NCBI GenBank assembly: GCA_948851665.1
Contig: CAQOWG010000004.1
Location: 1-64,000 of the forward strand
DNA: 64,000 nucleotides
Direction: 5' to 3'
Origin: an uncultured Candidatus Saccharibacteria bacterium
GTDB lineage: Bacteria > Patescibacteriota > Saccharimonadia > Saccharimonadales > Saccharimonadaceae
Part shown: piece by piece, positions 34,654 to 43,503 of the stretch
Position numbering within the stretch: the stretch's first letter is position 1
How the letters are laid out: each line of letters begins with the position of its first letter
Notes under the pieces: generated by a model
What the model was told of the DNA's origin: nothing
Database searches by the model: none
What the model saw: the letters and a program-made list of their open reading frames with translations, nothing else
Position numbers and translations under genes: made by a program

Positions 34654-35940
34654 CTAGATAAATATTACTCCAGTACCCTGATTAAATCCAGCATCGTCAA
34701 AACCGTAAAAATATTCACCAATCAGCTCAAAAACTTCTTCGAACAAATCGGTAACGGGAAGATAGTCGGACGGTGCGGTTACTTCAATGGCAGAATAGTC
34801 AAACTTCAAGTCGACATCAAATTTTACATCTTTGGCCGTACCATGAGCCTCAATACGATTTAGCTGGTGGTTAAAGTCAGAGATTTCGAGATACAGTTGG
34901 TAGTCGCTGGGGAAAGTTTTTTCAAAGTCTTTGGCTTTAACGGTCGGAAAATCCTTCACAGCAACATGGCTAAAATCAAATTCATCAGCGAGATTATTGT
35001 AGCAGGCAATGGCCTTTTCGCTGCCGGTAGTCTCGGGCAGAGTATTGACAAAATTAGCCATCTGCTCGTAATCAAGCGCAACTTGGTAGCGAGTAGCATC
35101 AGAAGTAGAGGATGCTTGGTCGGTCTTGGTAATTTGGACAAAGCGATGAGAATCATAGAGCTTAGCAAGGTCGGCATTCTCTCCCGTAGCGGACAGGATA
35201 CAATCATAGAAATCGGTCACTGGTTCAGAAATAGAACTATCAAGGTCAAGAGCATCAAGGACGTCATCAAGAGAAATCTGCCATGTCTGATTATCGAGTA
35301 GTTCGATGACATCGTAAGTGAGCCAGCTCATATCATCGATATCGTCAAGATCAGTCTCCTTGGCGGAAAGCACCTCATCGATAGTCTCGGATAGGTTATC
35401 GGTTCGGAAATAAATCACACCGTCTGAGAGGATTGTAAAGCTAAGACCGAGTGAGATTTCGTGGTCATCCACTATCTCATTGTTGCGATCACGCTCGGAG
35501 AGGTTGAGATTAATGACAGAACTATTTGGTAGGCGCATGGAAGATGATGTCAGGGTAATATCGGCAACAGTAATATTACCATCCTCGTCAGGTTCGGAGC
35601 TAGCAATACGGACAGTGCCACTAGTTGAGATATGCTCTGCGGACATAAATTGGCGCATGGCATCATAAGCAATAACATCTGGGCTGTTATGAACACAGAA
35701 GTACCAAGCAGCGAGGGCGACACCACCAATTAAGACCAGTAGAAATACCACAATACCAACAATGATACCGAACTTATGTTTCTTGGGTGGGTTCATTACT
35801 ACGGTGACAGGCTGATCGCCAGATTGACCAGTAACAACAGTGGCATCTTTATCTACCGTTTCGACTGAGGTGCTTGGCTCTGTCATGGTAGTTTTGGTAG
35901 TGGTTTTAGTGGTGTTTTTACTGTCTTTTGTGGGTTCCAT
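34654..35940 (-). CDS. single-pass secreted-domain protein, unknown function
   Basis: About 428 residues with a Thr/Lys/Ser-rich cytoplasmic N-terminus (positions 1-45), one transmembrane helix (FGIIVGIVVFLLVLIGGVALAAWYF) and a large external domain of about 350 residues of alternating acidic strands. No known motif is seen. The start at 35940 is set by AAGGAGGG 5 nt upstream. TATAAT at 35957-35962 gives a short leader of about 10 nt. The gene is divergent from enolase and followed 8 nt later by the FtsA-like gene, suggesting co-transcription. Confidence 0.65.
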   Translation of the reverse strand: MEPTKDSKNTTKTTTKTTMTEPSTSVETVDKDATVVTGQSGDQPVTVVMNPPKKHKFGIIVGIVVFLLVLIGGVALAAWYFCVHNSPDVIAYDAMRQFMSAEHISTSGTVRIASSEPDEDGNITVADITLTSSSMRLPNSSVINLNLSERDRNNEIVDDHEISLGLSFTILSDGVIYFRTDNLSETIDEVLSAKETDLDDIDDMSWLTYDVIELLDNQTWQISLDDVLDALDLDSSISEPVTDFYDCILSATGENADLAKLYDSHRFVQITKTDQASSTSDATRYQVALDYEQMANFVNTLPETTGSEKAIACYNNLADEFDFSHVAVKDFPTVKAKDFEKTFPSDYQLYLEISDFNHQLNRIEAHGTAKDVKFDVDLKFDYSAIEVTAPSDYLPVTDLFEEVFELIGEYFYGFDDAGFNQGTGVIFI

Positions 35941-35956
35941 GTCCCTCCTTCGTTTC

Positions 35957-35962
35957 ATTATA
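35957..35962 (-). promoter_or_regulatory. -10 box of the 34654-35940 gene
   Basis: Minus-strand TGTTATAAT with a 16-nt gap to the ATG that holds AAGGAGGG, so this transcript has a short leader with a ribosome-binding site, unlike its divergent neighbour eno. Confidence 0.6.
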
Positions 35963-35995
35963 ACATAAAAGGCGCAGAGAAAAGCAAAAACGTGT

Positions 35996-36001
35996 TATAA
36001 T
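35996..36001 (+). promoter_or_regulatory. -10 box for leaderless eno
   Basis: TGTTATAAT (extended -10) ends 6 nt before the enolase ATG. Confidence 0.65.
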
Positions 36002-36007
36002 TCGGTT

Positions 36008-37294
36008 ATGGATAAGTTTGTAATTCGAGATATTAAAGCTCGGCAAGTACTCGACAGCCGAGGTAATCCGACTGTGGAAGCCGATGTTTACTTGACTTCC
36101 GGTCAAGCAGCGCGGGCCATTGTGCCTTCTGGTGCATCAACTGGCGTTGGCGAGGCGCTAGAGCTAAGAGATGGCGACCCAAAATATTATGGCGGGAAAA
36201 GCGTCTCGAAGGCTATCTGGAATGTTAATAATAAAATTCGCGAAGTATTAGTTGGTAATATCGCCGATCAAGGTCAAGTAGATCGTTTAATGTTGGAGCT
36301 TGACGGAACAGATAATAAAAGTAAGCTGGGAGCTAATGCAATCTTGGCGGTGTCGCTCGCGACGGCAAAAGTTCTAGCAAAAGCAAATGGCATGCCATTC
36401 TATCAATACGTGGCAGCTATTGCAGGTACGACAAACGAGATGAGTCTACCAATGCCGATGATGAACGTGATGAATGGCGGCATGCACGCAGATTGGTGCA
36501 CGGATTTGCAAGAATACATGATTATGCCGGTCGGAGCTGGTTCGATTGACGAAGCGGTGCGGATGGGTGCCGAAGTTTTTCATACCTTGAAGGACATTTT
36601 GAAAGAGCGTGGCTATCCGGTAATGGTCGGCGACGAGGGTGGATATGGTCCACAAGTACGTGATGGTAACAATGAGCCGCTCGACTGTATTATGGAAGCG
36701 ATTGAGGCAGCTGGTTATGAACCCGGTAAACAAATTGCAATTGCCATGGATTCGGCAGCGTCAGAATTTTGGGCAGACGACCACTACGAACTGAAGACCG
36801 ATGGATCTTGGAAAACAGCAGACGATATGATTAGTTGGTATGACTGGATGGTCAATAATTATCCAATCGTTTCGATTGAGGATGGGTTAGGTGAAAACGA
36901 CTGGGATGGCTGGAAGGCGTTAACCGAACGTTTGGGAAGCAAGATCCAGATTGTCGGTGATGATTTGTTTGTGACCAATGTGAAGTTGCTCAAAAAAGGC
37001 ATCAAGGAAAAAGCGGCGAACGCAATTTTGATTAAACCCAATCAGATTGGTACACTTTCCGAAACGATTGCCGCAGTAAAAATGGCAAAGGAAGCCGGCT
37101 TCAGGACGGTAATGTCCCATCGCTCAGGCGAGACCGAGGACACTTCAATTGCACACCTTGCAGTTGGGCTCGGGACTGGACAAATAAAAACCGGCAGTCT
37201 TAGCCGATCGGAGCGGATCTGTAAATACAATGAGCTGATGCGGATTGCAGAAGACCGACCAGATCTGAAATTGGCACGGCCGTTCGAAGCGTAA
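36008..37294 (+). CDS. eno: enolase
   Basis: Glycolytic enolase (2-phosphoglycerate to phosphoenolpyruvate), 428 residues. The N-terminal ARQVLDSRGNPTVEADV, the metal ligands in IAMDSAASEFW, SIEDGLGEND and VGDDLFVTN, the catalytic Lys in ILIKPNQIGTLSE, and MSHRSGETEDT near the C-terminus are all intact. Enolase is one of the few glycolytic enzymes visible here and is usually retained in reduced genomes. It is expressed from a leaderless-type promoter and ends in a bidirectional terminator shared with FISUMP module B. Confidence 0.97.
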   Translation: MDKFVIRDIKARQVLDSRGNPTVEADVYLTSGQAARAIVPSGASTGVGEALELRDGDPKYYGGKSVSKAIWNVNNKIREVLVGNIADQGQVDRLMLELDGTDNKSKLGANAILAVSLATAKVLAKANGMPFYQYVAAIAGTTNEMSLPMPMMNVMNGGMHADWCTDLQEYMIMPVGAGSIDEAVRMGAEVFHTLKDILKERGYPVMVGDEGGYGPQVRDGNNEPLDCIMEAIEAAGYEPGKQIAIAMDSAASEFWADDHYELKTDGSWKTADDMISWYDWMVNNYPIVSIEDGLGENDWDGWKALTERLGSKIQIVGDDLFVTNVKLLKKGIKEKAANAILIKPNQIGTLSETIAAVKMAKEAGFRTVMSHRSGETEDTSIAHLAVGLGTGQIKTGSLSRSERICKYNELMRIAEDRPDLKLARPFEA

Positions 37295-37304
37295 GATTAT
37301 CACC

Positions 37305-37335
37305 AAAAAACCTTAGTGCTGGCGCTAAGGTTTTT
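37305..37335. terminator. bidirectional terminator between eno and FISUMP module B
   Basis: AAAACCTTAG/CTAAGGTTTT stem with runs of A before and T after, which can end the plus-strand eno transcript and minus-strand transcription through module B. It also stands where a DGR variable repeat would have its downstream hairpin. Confidence 0.75.
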
Positions 37336-37547
37336 GGTTTGCTACTTCGCGCAGAGCAAAGCCGAGGCCACGGAAATCGTTAGCCTGGGCGATGACAGAG
37401 CCGATCCACGTAGCCAGGTGGCGCCCGTTGGTAGCTGCGCCAGCCGTACTAGACCGCCAGCGGCCCTCCGCCGTACGTTCGTGGAGGTAGCCGTAGGAAC
37501 GGTGGTAGTAGCCAGTACGCAGGAACTGGAGAGGCCAAAGGTTAGCC
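37329..37547 (-). pseudogene. orphan FISUMP C-terminal module B (hypervariable repeat)
   Basis: An open frame without a start codon, entered just after a stop, encodes WPLQFLRTGYYHRSYGY and ends GLGFALREVANQKP, the C-terminal end of a FISUMP-type domain. It lies directly downstream of the FISUMP gene at 37554-38237, but in another frame and with no nucleotide similarity to that gene's own end. It is 82% identical over 198 bases to module A, with no gaps, and 22 of 23 changed codons are non-synonymous. The conserved RCVA cysteine codon is GAA here. It is followed at once by the hairpin that ends eno. Confidence 0.6.
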
Positions 37548-37553
37548 TAGCTC

Positions 37554-38237
37554 TTAGCGTGCAACACAGCGAATAGAAAGACCGTGCACCTTGAGAACGC
37601 TTGCTACGCCAGGCCAGATTTTGCCGCTGTCGTAGTTGAGGAGATTGGCGTAACCTACGTTCGTACTGCTACTATTGGTCCAATAGGTTTGTCTGATGCC
37701 AACTTGACTGATTTCACCAGACTGATGGTCATAAAAGCCTGTTGGTGAAAAATTCATAGGGAAAGCGTACAGGGTATCTATGGTAACGTCCGGGATAAAG
37801 CCAGTCACTCCAGTATAAAACTGGGTTAGATTATAAAATGATTTGACTGAGCCGTCGGTAATGCCGACACTACTATTCCCCCCAGCTGGCAACGTCCATC
37901 CCTTAGGACAGATAGAATCTTGTACGGCACCATCAATAACACGATCGCCATCAGTCGTCGAGTCGGTGTCTGTTAACTTGCCGCTGCCAGCCGTTGCGGC
38001 GAACCAGTTGTAGTAATTGCCACGCTGAGCGTAGCCAGCTTCGCCAGAGAGAGTAGGAATAATATCGCCATCTTTGCTTCTGAGTTCGCCACCGTTTTGA
38101 CTATAGACTTTAATATTATAATCATTGGCTTTGACGACTGTGAGAGAGACTGGTAGATAGAAGTAGGCTCTGTCGATGCCGACTTTGCTCTGCGTGGCAT
38201 AGCGCGAAGTAATGAACATTTTTACGTTTTTGTTCAT
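37554..38237 (-). CDS. FISUMP-domain protein, probably 5'-truncated
   Basis: About 227 residues. The middle and C-terminus are a recognisable FISUMP domain, common on CPR and Fibrobacter surface proteins: NYYNWFAATAGSG, SICPKGWTLPAGG and the closing GLSIRCVAR. The N-terminal part typical of such proteins (signal peptide, long linker, first half of the domain) is missing. In its place residues 1-30 are encoded antisense to a short piece of another FISUMP module (38166-38207, plus strand). The ATG at 38237 has only a GGGG stretch upstream and a TATATT about 10 nt away. It may be a damaged gene. Confidence 0.6.
   Translation of the reverse strand: MNKNVKMFITSRYATQSKVGIDRAYFYLPVSLTVVKANDYNIKVYSQNGGELRSKDGDIIPTLSGEAGYAQRGNYYNWFAATAGSGKLTDTDSTTDGDRVIDGAVQDSICPKGWTLPAGGNSSVGITDGSVKSFYNLTQFYTGVTGFIPDVTIDTLYAFPMNFSPTGFYDHQSGEISQVGIRQTYWTNSSSTNVGYANLLNYDSGKIWPGVASVLKVHGLSIRCVAR
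38166..38207 (+). pseudogene. short third FISUMP module scrap (C)
   Basis: On the plus strand GGCTCTGTC..TGCC and then TTTGCTCTGCG..GGC.TAGC match codons 46-50 and 59-65 of module B, with about eight codons deleted between. It would encode GSVDADFALRGIAR. It overlaps the 5' end of the FISUMP gene in the opposite direction. The match is short, so this is a tentative third copy. Confidence 0.4.
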
Positions 38238-38278
38238 TCTATTCCCCAATATAACAGGGGTGAAGTGAAATTTCTAGT

Positions 38279-38300
38279 GTACAATTTTTGAAAAATGTAC
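38279..38300. repeat. inverted repeat GTAC-ATTTTT-AAAAAT-GTAC
   Basis: A 22-bp near-perfect palindrome in the 112-nt gap between the FISUMP gene and dnaE. It could be an operator or a weak bidirectional terminator for dnaE. Confidence 0.3.
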
Positions 38301-38349
38301 ATTAGACCCGTAGTCTTGGAGTTTCCTTCTTTGGATTATTCTGTACCAC

Positions 38350-41300
38350 CTATTGCACTTTAACAGCTGCTGCACCGAGCAAATTAGCAAGAGATTCAGT
38401 GAGCTCGGGAGAAGTCTCAACTTTGAATGGCAGTTTCATAGGACGCTTGACTTCACCGTCCTTCAAGACCATGATGACTTCCTGGATGCCAGGATTGCGC
38501 TCGCAAATGTGACGAATTTCAGAAAGTTTTTCAGCGTCAGTAGGATCTTCGATAAGGACATAGAGCCGTTCGTGGCGACGATCTTTGGGTGGGGTGGTGA
38601 CGCGACGAACCGGTTCATCGGACGCAGCGGAACCATTGTTCTGACGACCGCCACTATAGCTAACGCCAGTGGCGCGGGAACGACGCGGTCCAGCTGGAGC
38701 AGCTTTGGGTAGTGGGAGTTTGGCGCCAGTAGAGCGATACGACGTGAGAATTTCATCAGGAATCACTTCGATACTATCGGCGATAACTTTGACTTCATTC
38801 GTGATATTACCGTTTTTATCCTTGGCATTGATGCGCCCAGTGATTTTAATAATAGCATCTTGTTCAAGTTTGGCGCCATATTCTTCGTAGAGTTTCGGAA
38901 AAATGATGACTTCTTGTTCGGCAACTTTATTCTCTAGCTTGATGAAGGCCATGCGAGTATTACTCTTGGTCATGATAGCGCGAGAGGCGCTGATGATGCC
39001 ACCAATAGTAACAGTTTTGCCGTCATTTTCGGCAGTAATTAAGTCGTAGGGGTGTGTCTGCTCATCGAAATACACATCGTAGCGATCAAGCGGGTGCGAA
39101 GAAATATAGAGGCCCATCAAATCGCGCTCCCAGAGAAGCCGTTCCTTTTCGGAGACTTTGGTTGGGGAAGGTCGAATCTCCGGTTCAGGGATCTCGCCGG
39201 CGTTACCCATCGCGCCGAAAAGATCAGTCTGGCCAGAATCAGTATCTTTTTGGCGCTTAGCCCCGTAGGCTTGGATGTTTTCGAGATTGAAGAGCAGATC
39301 CGAGCGGTCACCAAAACGGTCAAAGGCGCCAGTTCTAATAGCGGATTCCCAAGATTTCTTGTTGAACTTAGTAGCATTGACCCGGGCTGAAAAATCACAG
39401 ACCGATTTGAAAGGTCCATTTTTATCGCGCTCAGGAATAACAAATTCTTCGACGAGCGATTTACCCATATTCTTGATACCAGAAAGACCGAAGCGAATAG
39501 TTCTCTCGCCGCCAACAATACCAAAGTCGCCGTATGACTCGTTGATGTCGGGACCGAGCACTTTGAGTCCCATACGACGACATTCAGAAATCTCGATAGC
39601 GAGACGATCGGTCCAGCGCATATCAGCAGTCATCAAAGCCGCCATGAAGGCGTCTGGATAATGGGCCTTAAGGTAGGCAGTCCAGTAGGCGATCAAAGCA
39701 TAGCACGCGGCGTGGGACTTATTGAAACAGTAGTTGGCGAAATCGAGCAGCTGGTCCCAGAACTTTTCGGCAATTTCTTTAGTGGCGCCGCCAACTTTCA
39801 CCGCACCGTCGATGAACTCAGGCTTTACCTTGTTCATAAGGTCAATTTTCTTCTTCCCTACTGCTTTACGCAAAGTATCGGCCTGACCACCCGTAAATCC
39901 ACACCATTCCTTGGAAATCTGCATGAACTGTTCCTGATAAATCAAGATGCCATAAGTATTTTTGAGGGAGTTTTCGAGGCCAGGGTGGAGATAGGTAATT
40001 GGCTCATCGCCATGCTTGCGACGAATAAAGCTATCAATAAACTGCATTGGACCAGGACGATAGAGCGCCACCATAGCGATAATATCCTCAAAGGTACTGG
40101 CTTTGAGGTCGCGCAAATAGCGTTTCATGCCAGCAGATTCCAGCTGGAAAACGCCGGTGGTCTCAGCGCGTTGGAGAAGCGCATACGTTTCAGCATCGTC
40201 AAGCGGTAACTGAGAGAGGTCAAGGTCATTATTATACACCTTGCGAATCATACGAAGGGCGTTATTGATAACTGATAAGTTGGAAAGGCCAAGGAAGTCC
40301 ATTTTGAGTAGGCCAAGCTCTTCGACTTGAGTCATCGGGAACTGCGTGGCAATTGGGCCTTTAGCAGAAACTTCAAGAGGAAGGAACTTTTCAAGTTCAT
40401 CTGGAGCAATCACAACACCACAAGCGTGAACACCGTGGTTACGAATGGTGCCTTCAAGATTTTCGGCAAAGTCCAAGACTTCTTTGGATATTGGGTTGGT
40501 TTCATATTCCTGCTTAAGCTCTGGGACTTCCTTAACAGCGTTTTTGAGTTTGACATGATGTCCCTGAATTGGATCGGGAACCATTTTAGCAAGTCGGTCG
40601 GCATCAGCATAAGGTACTTCTAGTACGCGTGAAACGTCGCGCACGGCGTTTTTGGCCATCATTTTACCAAACGTCACGATATTGGAAACCCGGCCAAAGC
40701 CGTACTTGCGACTACAATACTCAATCACTTCGTCTCGACGCGTATCTTGGATGTCGGTATCAATATCAGGCATAGAAATACGATCGGGGTTCAAAAACCG
40801 CTCAAAGAGCAGGTCATAGCGCAACGGGTCGAGCTCAGTAATACGAAGTGCGTAGGCGAGAATGCTACCAGCAGCTGATCCACGACCAGGCCCAAAGACG
40901 ATACGTTGAGCCTTACCCCAGTTAATAAAATCTTGCACGATCAGGAAATAGCCGTTATAGCCCATTTTGTTGACCACGCCCAGCTCATAGTCAATGCGTG
41001 GCAGGACTTTCAGCTTCTCCTCGGCACGTTCAGGCGTGGCGTCAACCTCTTCAAGAATCTTACGACATTCAGCGACGGTTAGGTTCGTAGTTTCTTCTAA
41101 TTTTTTACCGCCATAACGATACACTAGCCCCTGAAAAACTAGCTTATCAAGGAAGTCTTTTTCGCTGGTTTCACCGTCTGGCAATGGGAATTTTGGAATT
41201 AAAATACGACCGAGTTGCAAATCGACATTGCAACGGTCAGCAATACGGCGCGTGTTACGGATGGCCTCTGGAAATTCCTTGCCCCAACGAGCAATAATAT

Positions 41301-42102
41301 CTTTGGGCGGGATAACATGCAGTTCGAGATCTTTCATCGACATCCGATTTGGGTCGGAAAGGTTAGAAGCAGTTCCAACACAAAGTAGCACTTCGTGAGC
41401 ATCCTGATCTTCACTATGCAGATAGTGGGCATCGCACGTTACAACTAGTGGCAAACCAGTTTCTTCAGCGATTTTAGCGAGGTGCTGGTTGATGCCATTT
41501 TGTACATCCCAGTGCGAAGGCGAATCAGGATGGCCGTGATCTTGCATCTCCAAATAGAAACGGTCTTTATAAATATTGCTATACCAGTCGACTAGCTCGA
41601 GGGCACGCTTGGTGTCGTTGGCGCGCAAAGCCTCGGAAATTTCCGAACCAGCACAACCAGAAAGGCAGATAATCCCCTCGCTGAACTTTTCCATTAGGTC
41701 ATGATCAATGCGCGGTTTGTAGTAGCGGCCGTTAATTTCTGCTTCCGACATCAAGTGGCAAAGGTTCTCAAAACCTTGGTTATTCATAGCGAGCAAGGTA
41801 ATATGAAAACGTTGCTTATCGTGAGCCGGATCGCGGTCGGTCATTTTGCGCGCAGCGACGTAAGCCTCTAGACCAAGGACTGGCTTGACGCCAGCGTCAT
41901 TGCAAGATTTATAAAGCTCAACAAGTCCCGACATAGTACCGTGATCGGTCACGGCCACGGCTTCCATGCCTTCTGACTTGACAAAGTCAACTAAATCTGG
42001 GATTTTAGTAAGGCCATCAAGCAAAGAATAGTGGGTATGGTTGTGTAGGTGAACAAAATCGCTTGATTTTAGTGGCTCAGAATCTTTCGTTACCTCCGTC
42101 AT
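38350..42102 (-). CDS. dnaE: DNA polymerase III alpha subunit
   Basis: Replicative polymerase, about 1250 residues, of the DnaE1 kind. The PHP domain (HLHNHTHYSLLDGL, TDHGTMSGL) is followed by the polymerase core with the catalytic PDIDTDIQDTRRDEVI. The FGPGRGSAAGSI loop, the tandem HhH and an OB fold near the C-terminus (TVTIGGIISASRAIM) are also present. The start at 42102 is chosen by homology (MTEVTKDSEPLKSSDFVHLHNH) and by TGCTATAAT 10 nt upstream; the frame extends to 42144 without support. A basic Pro/Ala/Gly-rich patch follows the OB domain. Confidence 0.96.
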   Translation of the reverse strand: MTEVTKDSEPLKSSDFVHLHNHTHYSLLDGLTKIPDLVDFVKSEGMEAVAVTDHGTMSGLVELYKSCNDAGVKPVLGLEAYVAARKMTDRDPAHDKQRFHITLLAMNNQGFENLCHLMSEAEINGRYYKPRIDHDLMEKFSEGIICLSGCAGSEISEALRANDTKRALELVDWYSNIYKDRFYLEMQDHGHPDSPSHWDVQNGINQHLAKIAEETGLPLVVTCDAHYLHSEDQDAHEVLLCVGTASNLSDPNRMSMKDLELHVIPPKDIIARWGKEFPEAIRNTRRIADRCNVDLQLGRILIPKFPLPDGETSEKDFLDKLVFQGLVYRYGGKKLEETTNLTVAECRKILEEVDATPERAEEKLKVLPRIDYELGVVNKMGYNGYFLIVQDFINWGKAQRIVFGPGRGSAAGSILAYALRITELDPLRYDLLFERFLNPDRISMPDIDTDIQDTRRDEVIEYCSRKYGFGRVSNIVTFGKMMAKNAVRDVSRVLEVPYADADRLAKMVPDPIQGHHVKLKNAVKEVPELKQEYETNPISKEVLDFAENLEGTIRNHGVHACGVVIAPDELEKFLPLEVSAKGPIATQFPMTQVEELGLLKMDFLGLSNLSVINNALRMIRKVYNNDLDLSQLPLDDAETYALLQRAETTGVFQLESAGMKRYLRDLKASTFEDIIAMVALYRPGPMQFIDSFIRRKHGDEPITYLHPGLENSLKNTYGILIYQEQFMQISKEWCGFTGGQADTLRKAVGKKKIDLMNKVKPEFIDGAVKVGGATKEIAEKFWDQLLDFANYCFNKSHAACYALIAYWTAYLKAHYPDAFMAALMTADMRWTDRLAIEISECRRMGLKVLGPDINESYGDFGIVGGERTIRFGLSGIKNMGKSLVEEFVIPERDKNGPFKSVCDFSARVNATKFNKKSWESAIRTGAFDRFGDRSDLLFNLENIQAYGAKRQKDTDSGQTDLFGAMGNAGEIPEPEIRPSPTKVSEKERLLWERDLMGLYISSHPLDRYDVYFDEQTHPYDLITAENDGKTVTIGGIISASRAIMTKSNTRMAFIKLENKVAEQEVIIFPKLYEEYGAKLEQDAIIKITGRINAKDKNGNITNEVKVIADSIEVIPDEILTSYRSTGAKLPLPKAAPAGPRRSRATGVSYSGGRQNNGSAASDEPVRRVTTPPKDRRHERLYVLIEDPTDAEKLSEIRHICERNPGIQEVIMVLKDGEVKRPMKLPFKVETSPELTESLANLLGAAAVKVQ

Positions 42103-42112
42103 ACTGTATATA

Positions 42113-42118
42113 ATTATA
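42113..42118 (-). promoter_or_regulatory. -10 box upstream of dnaE
   Basis: Minus-strand GTGCTATAAT, 10 nt from the dnaE ATG. The leader would be only a few nucleotides long. Confidence 0.5.
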
Positions 42119-42209
42119 GCACGATTCAATGAGAGATGAACCAAGATTTATTTATACTCAGAAAGGGGTGAGGAGATTTAATAGCTCCTCACTGATTTAG
42201 GGCGTTAAA

Positions 42210-42569
42210 TTATTTGCGTTTGGCAGATTTTTTGGCTTCGACGGCGGCTTCCTTGGCTTCAGCTTTAGCCTGTTCGGCTGCAGCTTCCATTTCGGCAGCC
42301 TCAGCAGCGTCTTCGGCGGCGTAGCGCTTGGATTGATTTTCCATTGCACGGACAGCAAAATTCTTGACGATTCCACCGACTGAGGTCATGCCTTTGACGT
42401 TGTCGACGATATCGTCGGCCTTAGTGGCAATTTGCTGACCAGTAGCGATGACTTTTTTGGCTTCCTCGGTAGCTTGAATAAGTTTGATAGCAAGCACGAT
42501 GCCAGCAATCAAAAAGATAAATAGCGTAATCGAGAGAATTACGACTAGAATCCAAGTTGCTATTTCCAT
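42210..42569 (-). CDS. small membrane protein with coiled-coil tail
   Basis: A 119-residue protein with an N-terminal transmembrane helix (ILVVILSITLFIFLIAGIVLAIKLI). An amphipathic helical stretch and an Ala/Glu/Lys-rich coiled-coil tail follow. The layout resembles DUF948-type envelope proteins. AAAGGAGGT at ideal spacing marks the start. It lies between galU and dnaE on the same strand, in what may be an operon with both. Confidence 0.65.
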   Translation of the reverse strand: MEIATWILVVILSITLFIFLIAGIVLAIKLIQATEEAKKVIATGQQIATKADDIVDNVKGMTSVGGIVKNFAVRAMENQSKRYAAEDAAEAAEMEAAAEQAKAEAKEAAVEAKKSAKRK

Positions 42570-42593
42570 TTTTACCTCCTTTTGGTGATAATA

Positions 42594-43472
42594 TTAATGT
42601 TGTCGGACAAAATCCCTTACTTCGTCAGCATAGCTCTCGTGTTCGAGAATATACTGAGCAAGAGCAATACTATAATTCTTAGGATCACCAGTAGTGAGCC
42701 AACGGCCAGAAGTCTTTTCGACATAGACTGGACTAGACTCAGCAATAGCTGTAATGGCGTCGACAGTCCACAGTTCCCCGTCAAGGCCAGTCTGGTCTGG
42801 TTTCAAGTAGTCAAAAATACGCGGAGTGAGCAGATAGCGGCCATAACTTGCAAGATTAGACGGAGCGTCAGCTGGAGCGGGTTTTTCAACAATGTGATCG
42901 AGTAGCATATCAGTACCGTCCTTAAGCTTGGCAATGCCGTATCGATCTAGAACATCCTGAGGCATTTCCTGCGCCACGATAATTGCTTCGGCATCGGGGT
43001 GGGTCGCATAAGAATCGATTAAAGTTTTAATATCGGAATTACCAAACACCACATCATCTGAATACGCAACCACAAAGGCTTCATCGTCTTCAATAAAGTC
43101 GCGTGCCGATGCGATTGGCGAGCCGTTGCCATAGGGCAGACTGGGGTCTTGCTCAATAACAGTGATTTTGGGGAAGTTCAAAACTTCAGCCACAGGCGCG
43201 AAGCGGTCCTCCTTGCCCTGGCGAATCATTAGATCTGAAATAGCCGTAGCTGGGTCATGGAAATAGTCATCATAGAGCGGTCGCCCTTTGGTGGTGGCAA
43301 CAATGATAATTTCCTCAATACCAGCAGTAATGCACTCCTCAACTACGAGTTGCATGATTGGCTTATTGCCTAGTGGCAACATAGCTTTCGGGATGGTTTT
43401 GGTGAGCGGAAGGAAGCGACTAGCGCAACCTGCATCGGTGATAATAGCCTTGGTCGGCAAACGATACTTCAT
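42594..43472 (-). CDS. galU: UTP-glucose-1-phosphate uridylyltransferase-like enzyme
   Basis: A 292-residue nucleotidyltransferase that probably makes UDP-glucose from UTP and glucose-1-phosphate for glycan synthesis. The N-terminal nucleotide loop is AIITDAGCASRFLPLTKTIPKAMLPLGNKP-like (shown here split: TDAGCASRFLPLT then KTIPKAMLPLGNKP), a variation on the usual AGxGTRxLPxT. The metal-binding AYSDDVVFG and the VEKPAP sugar-pocket region follow. The start is placed at 43472, where AAGGAGA precedes the ATG; a frame running to 43607 has no support and would overlap the DUF308 gene. Confidence 0.85.
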   Translation of the reverse strand: MKYRLPTKAIITDAGCASRFLPLTKTIPKAMLPLGNKPIMQLVVEECITAGIEEIIIVATTKGRPLYDDYFHDPATAISDLMIRQGKEDRFAPVAEVLNFPKITVIEQDPSLPYGNGSPIASARDFIEDDEAFVVAYSDDVVFGNSDIKTLIDSYATHPDAEAIIVAQEMPQDVLDRYGIAKLKDGTDMLLDHIVEKPAPADAPSNLASYGRYLLTPRIFDYLKPDQTGLDGELWTVDAITAIAESSPVYVEKTSGRWLTTGDPKNYSIALAQYILEHESYADEVRDFVRQH

Positions 43473-43503
43473 ATAGGTCTCCTTGAAGTAGATTATAGCA
43501 CAA

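Noticed and set aside
37554..37760. The A-rich 3' end of the FISUMP gene as the DGR template repeat
   Set aside because: It shows no nucleotide alignment to modules A or B, so it cannot be their template.
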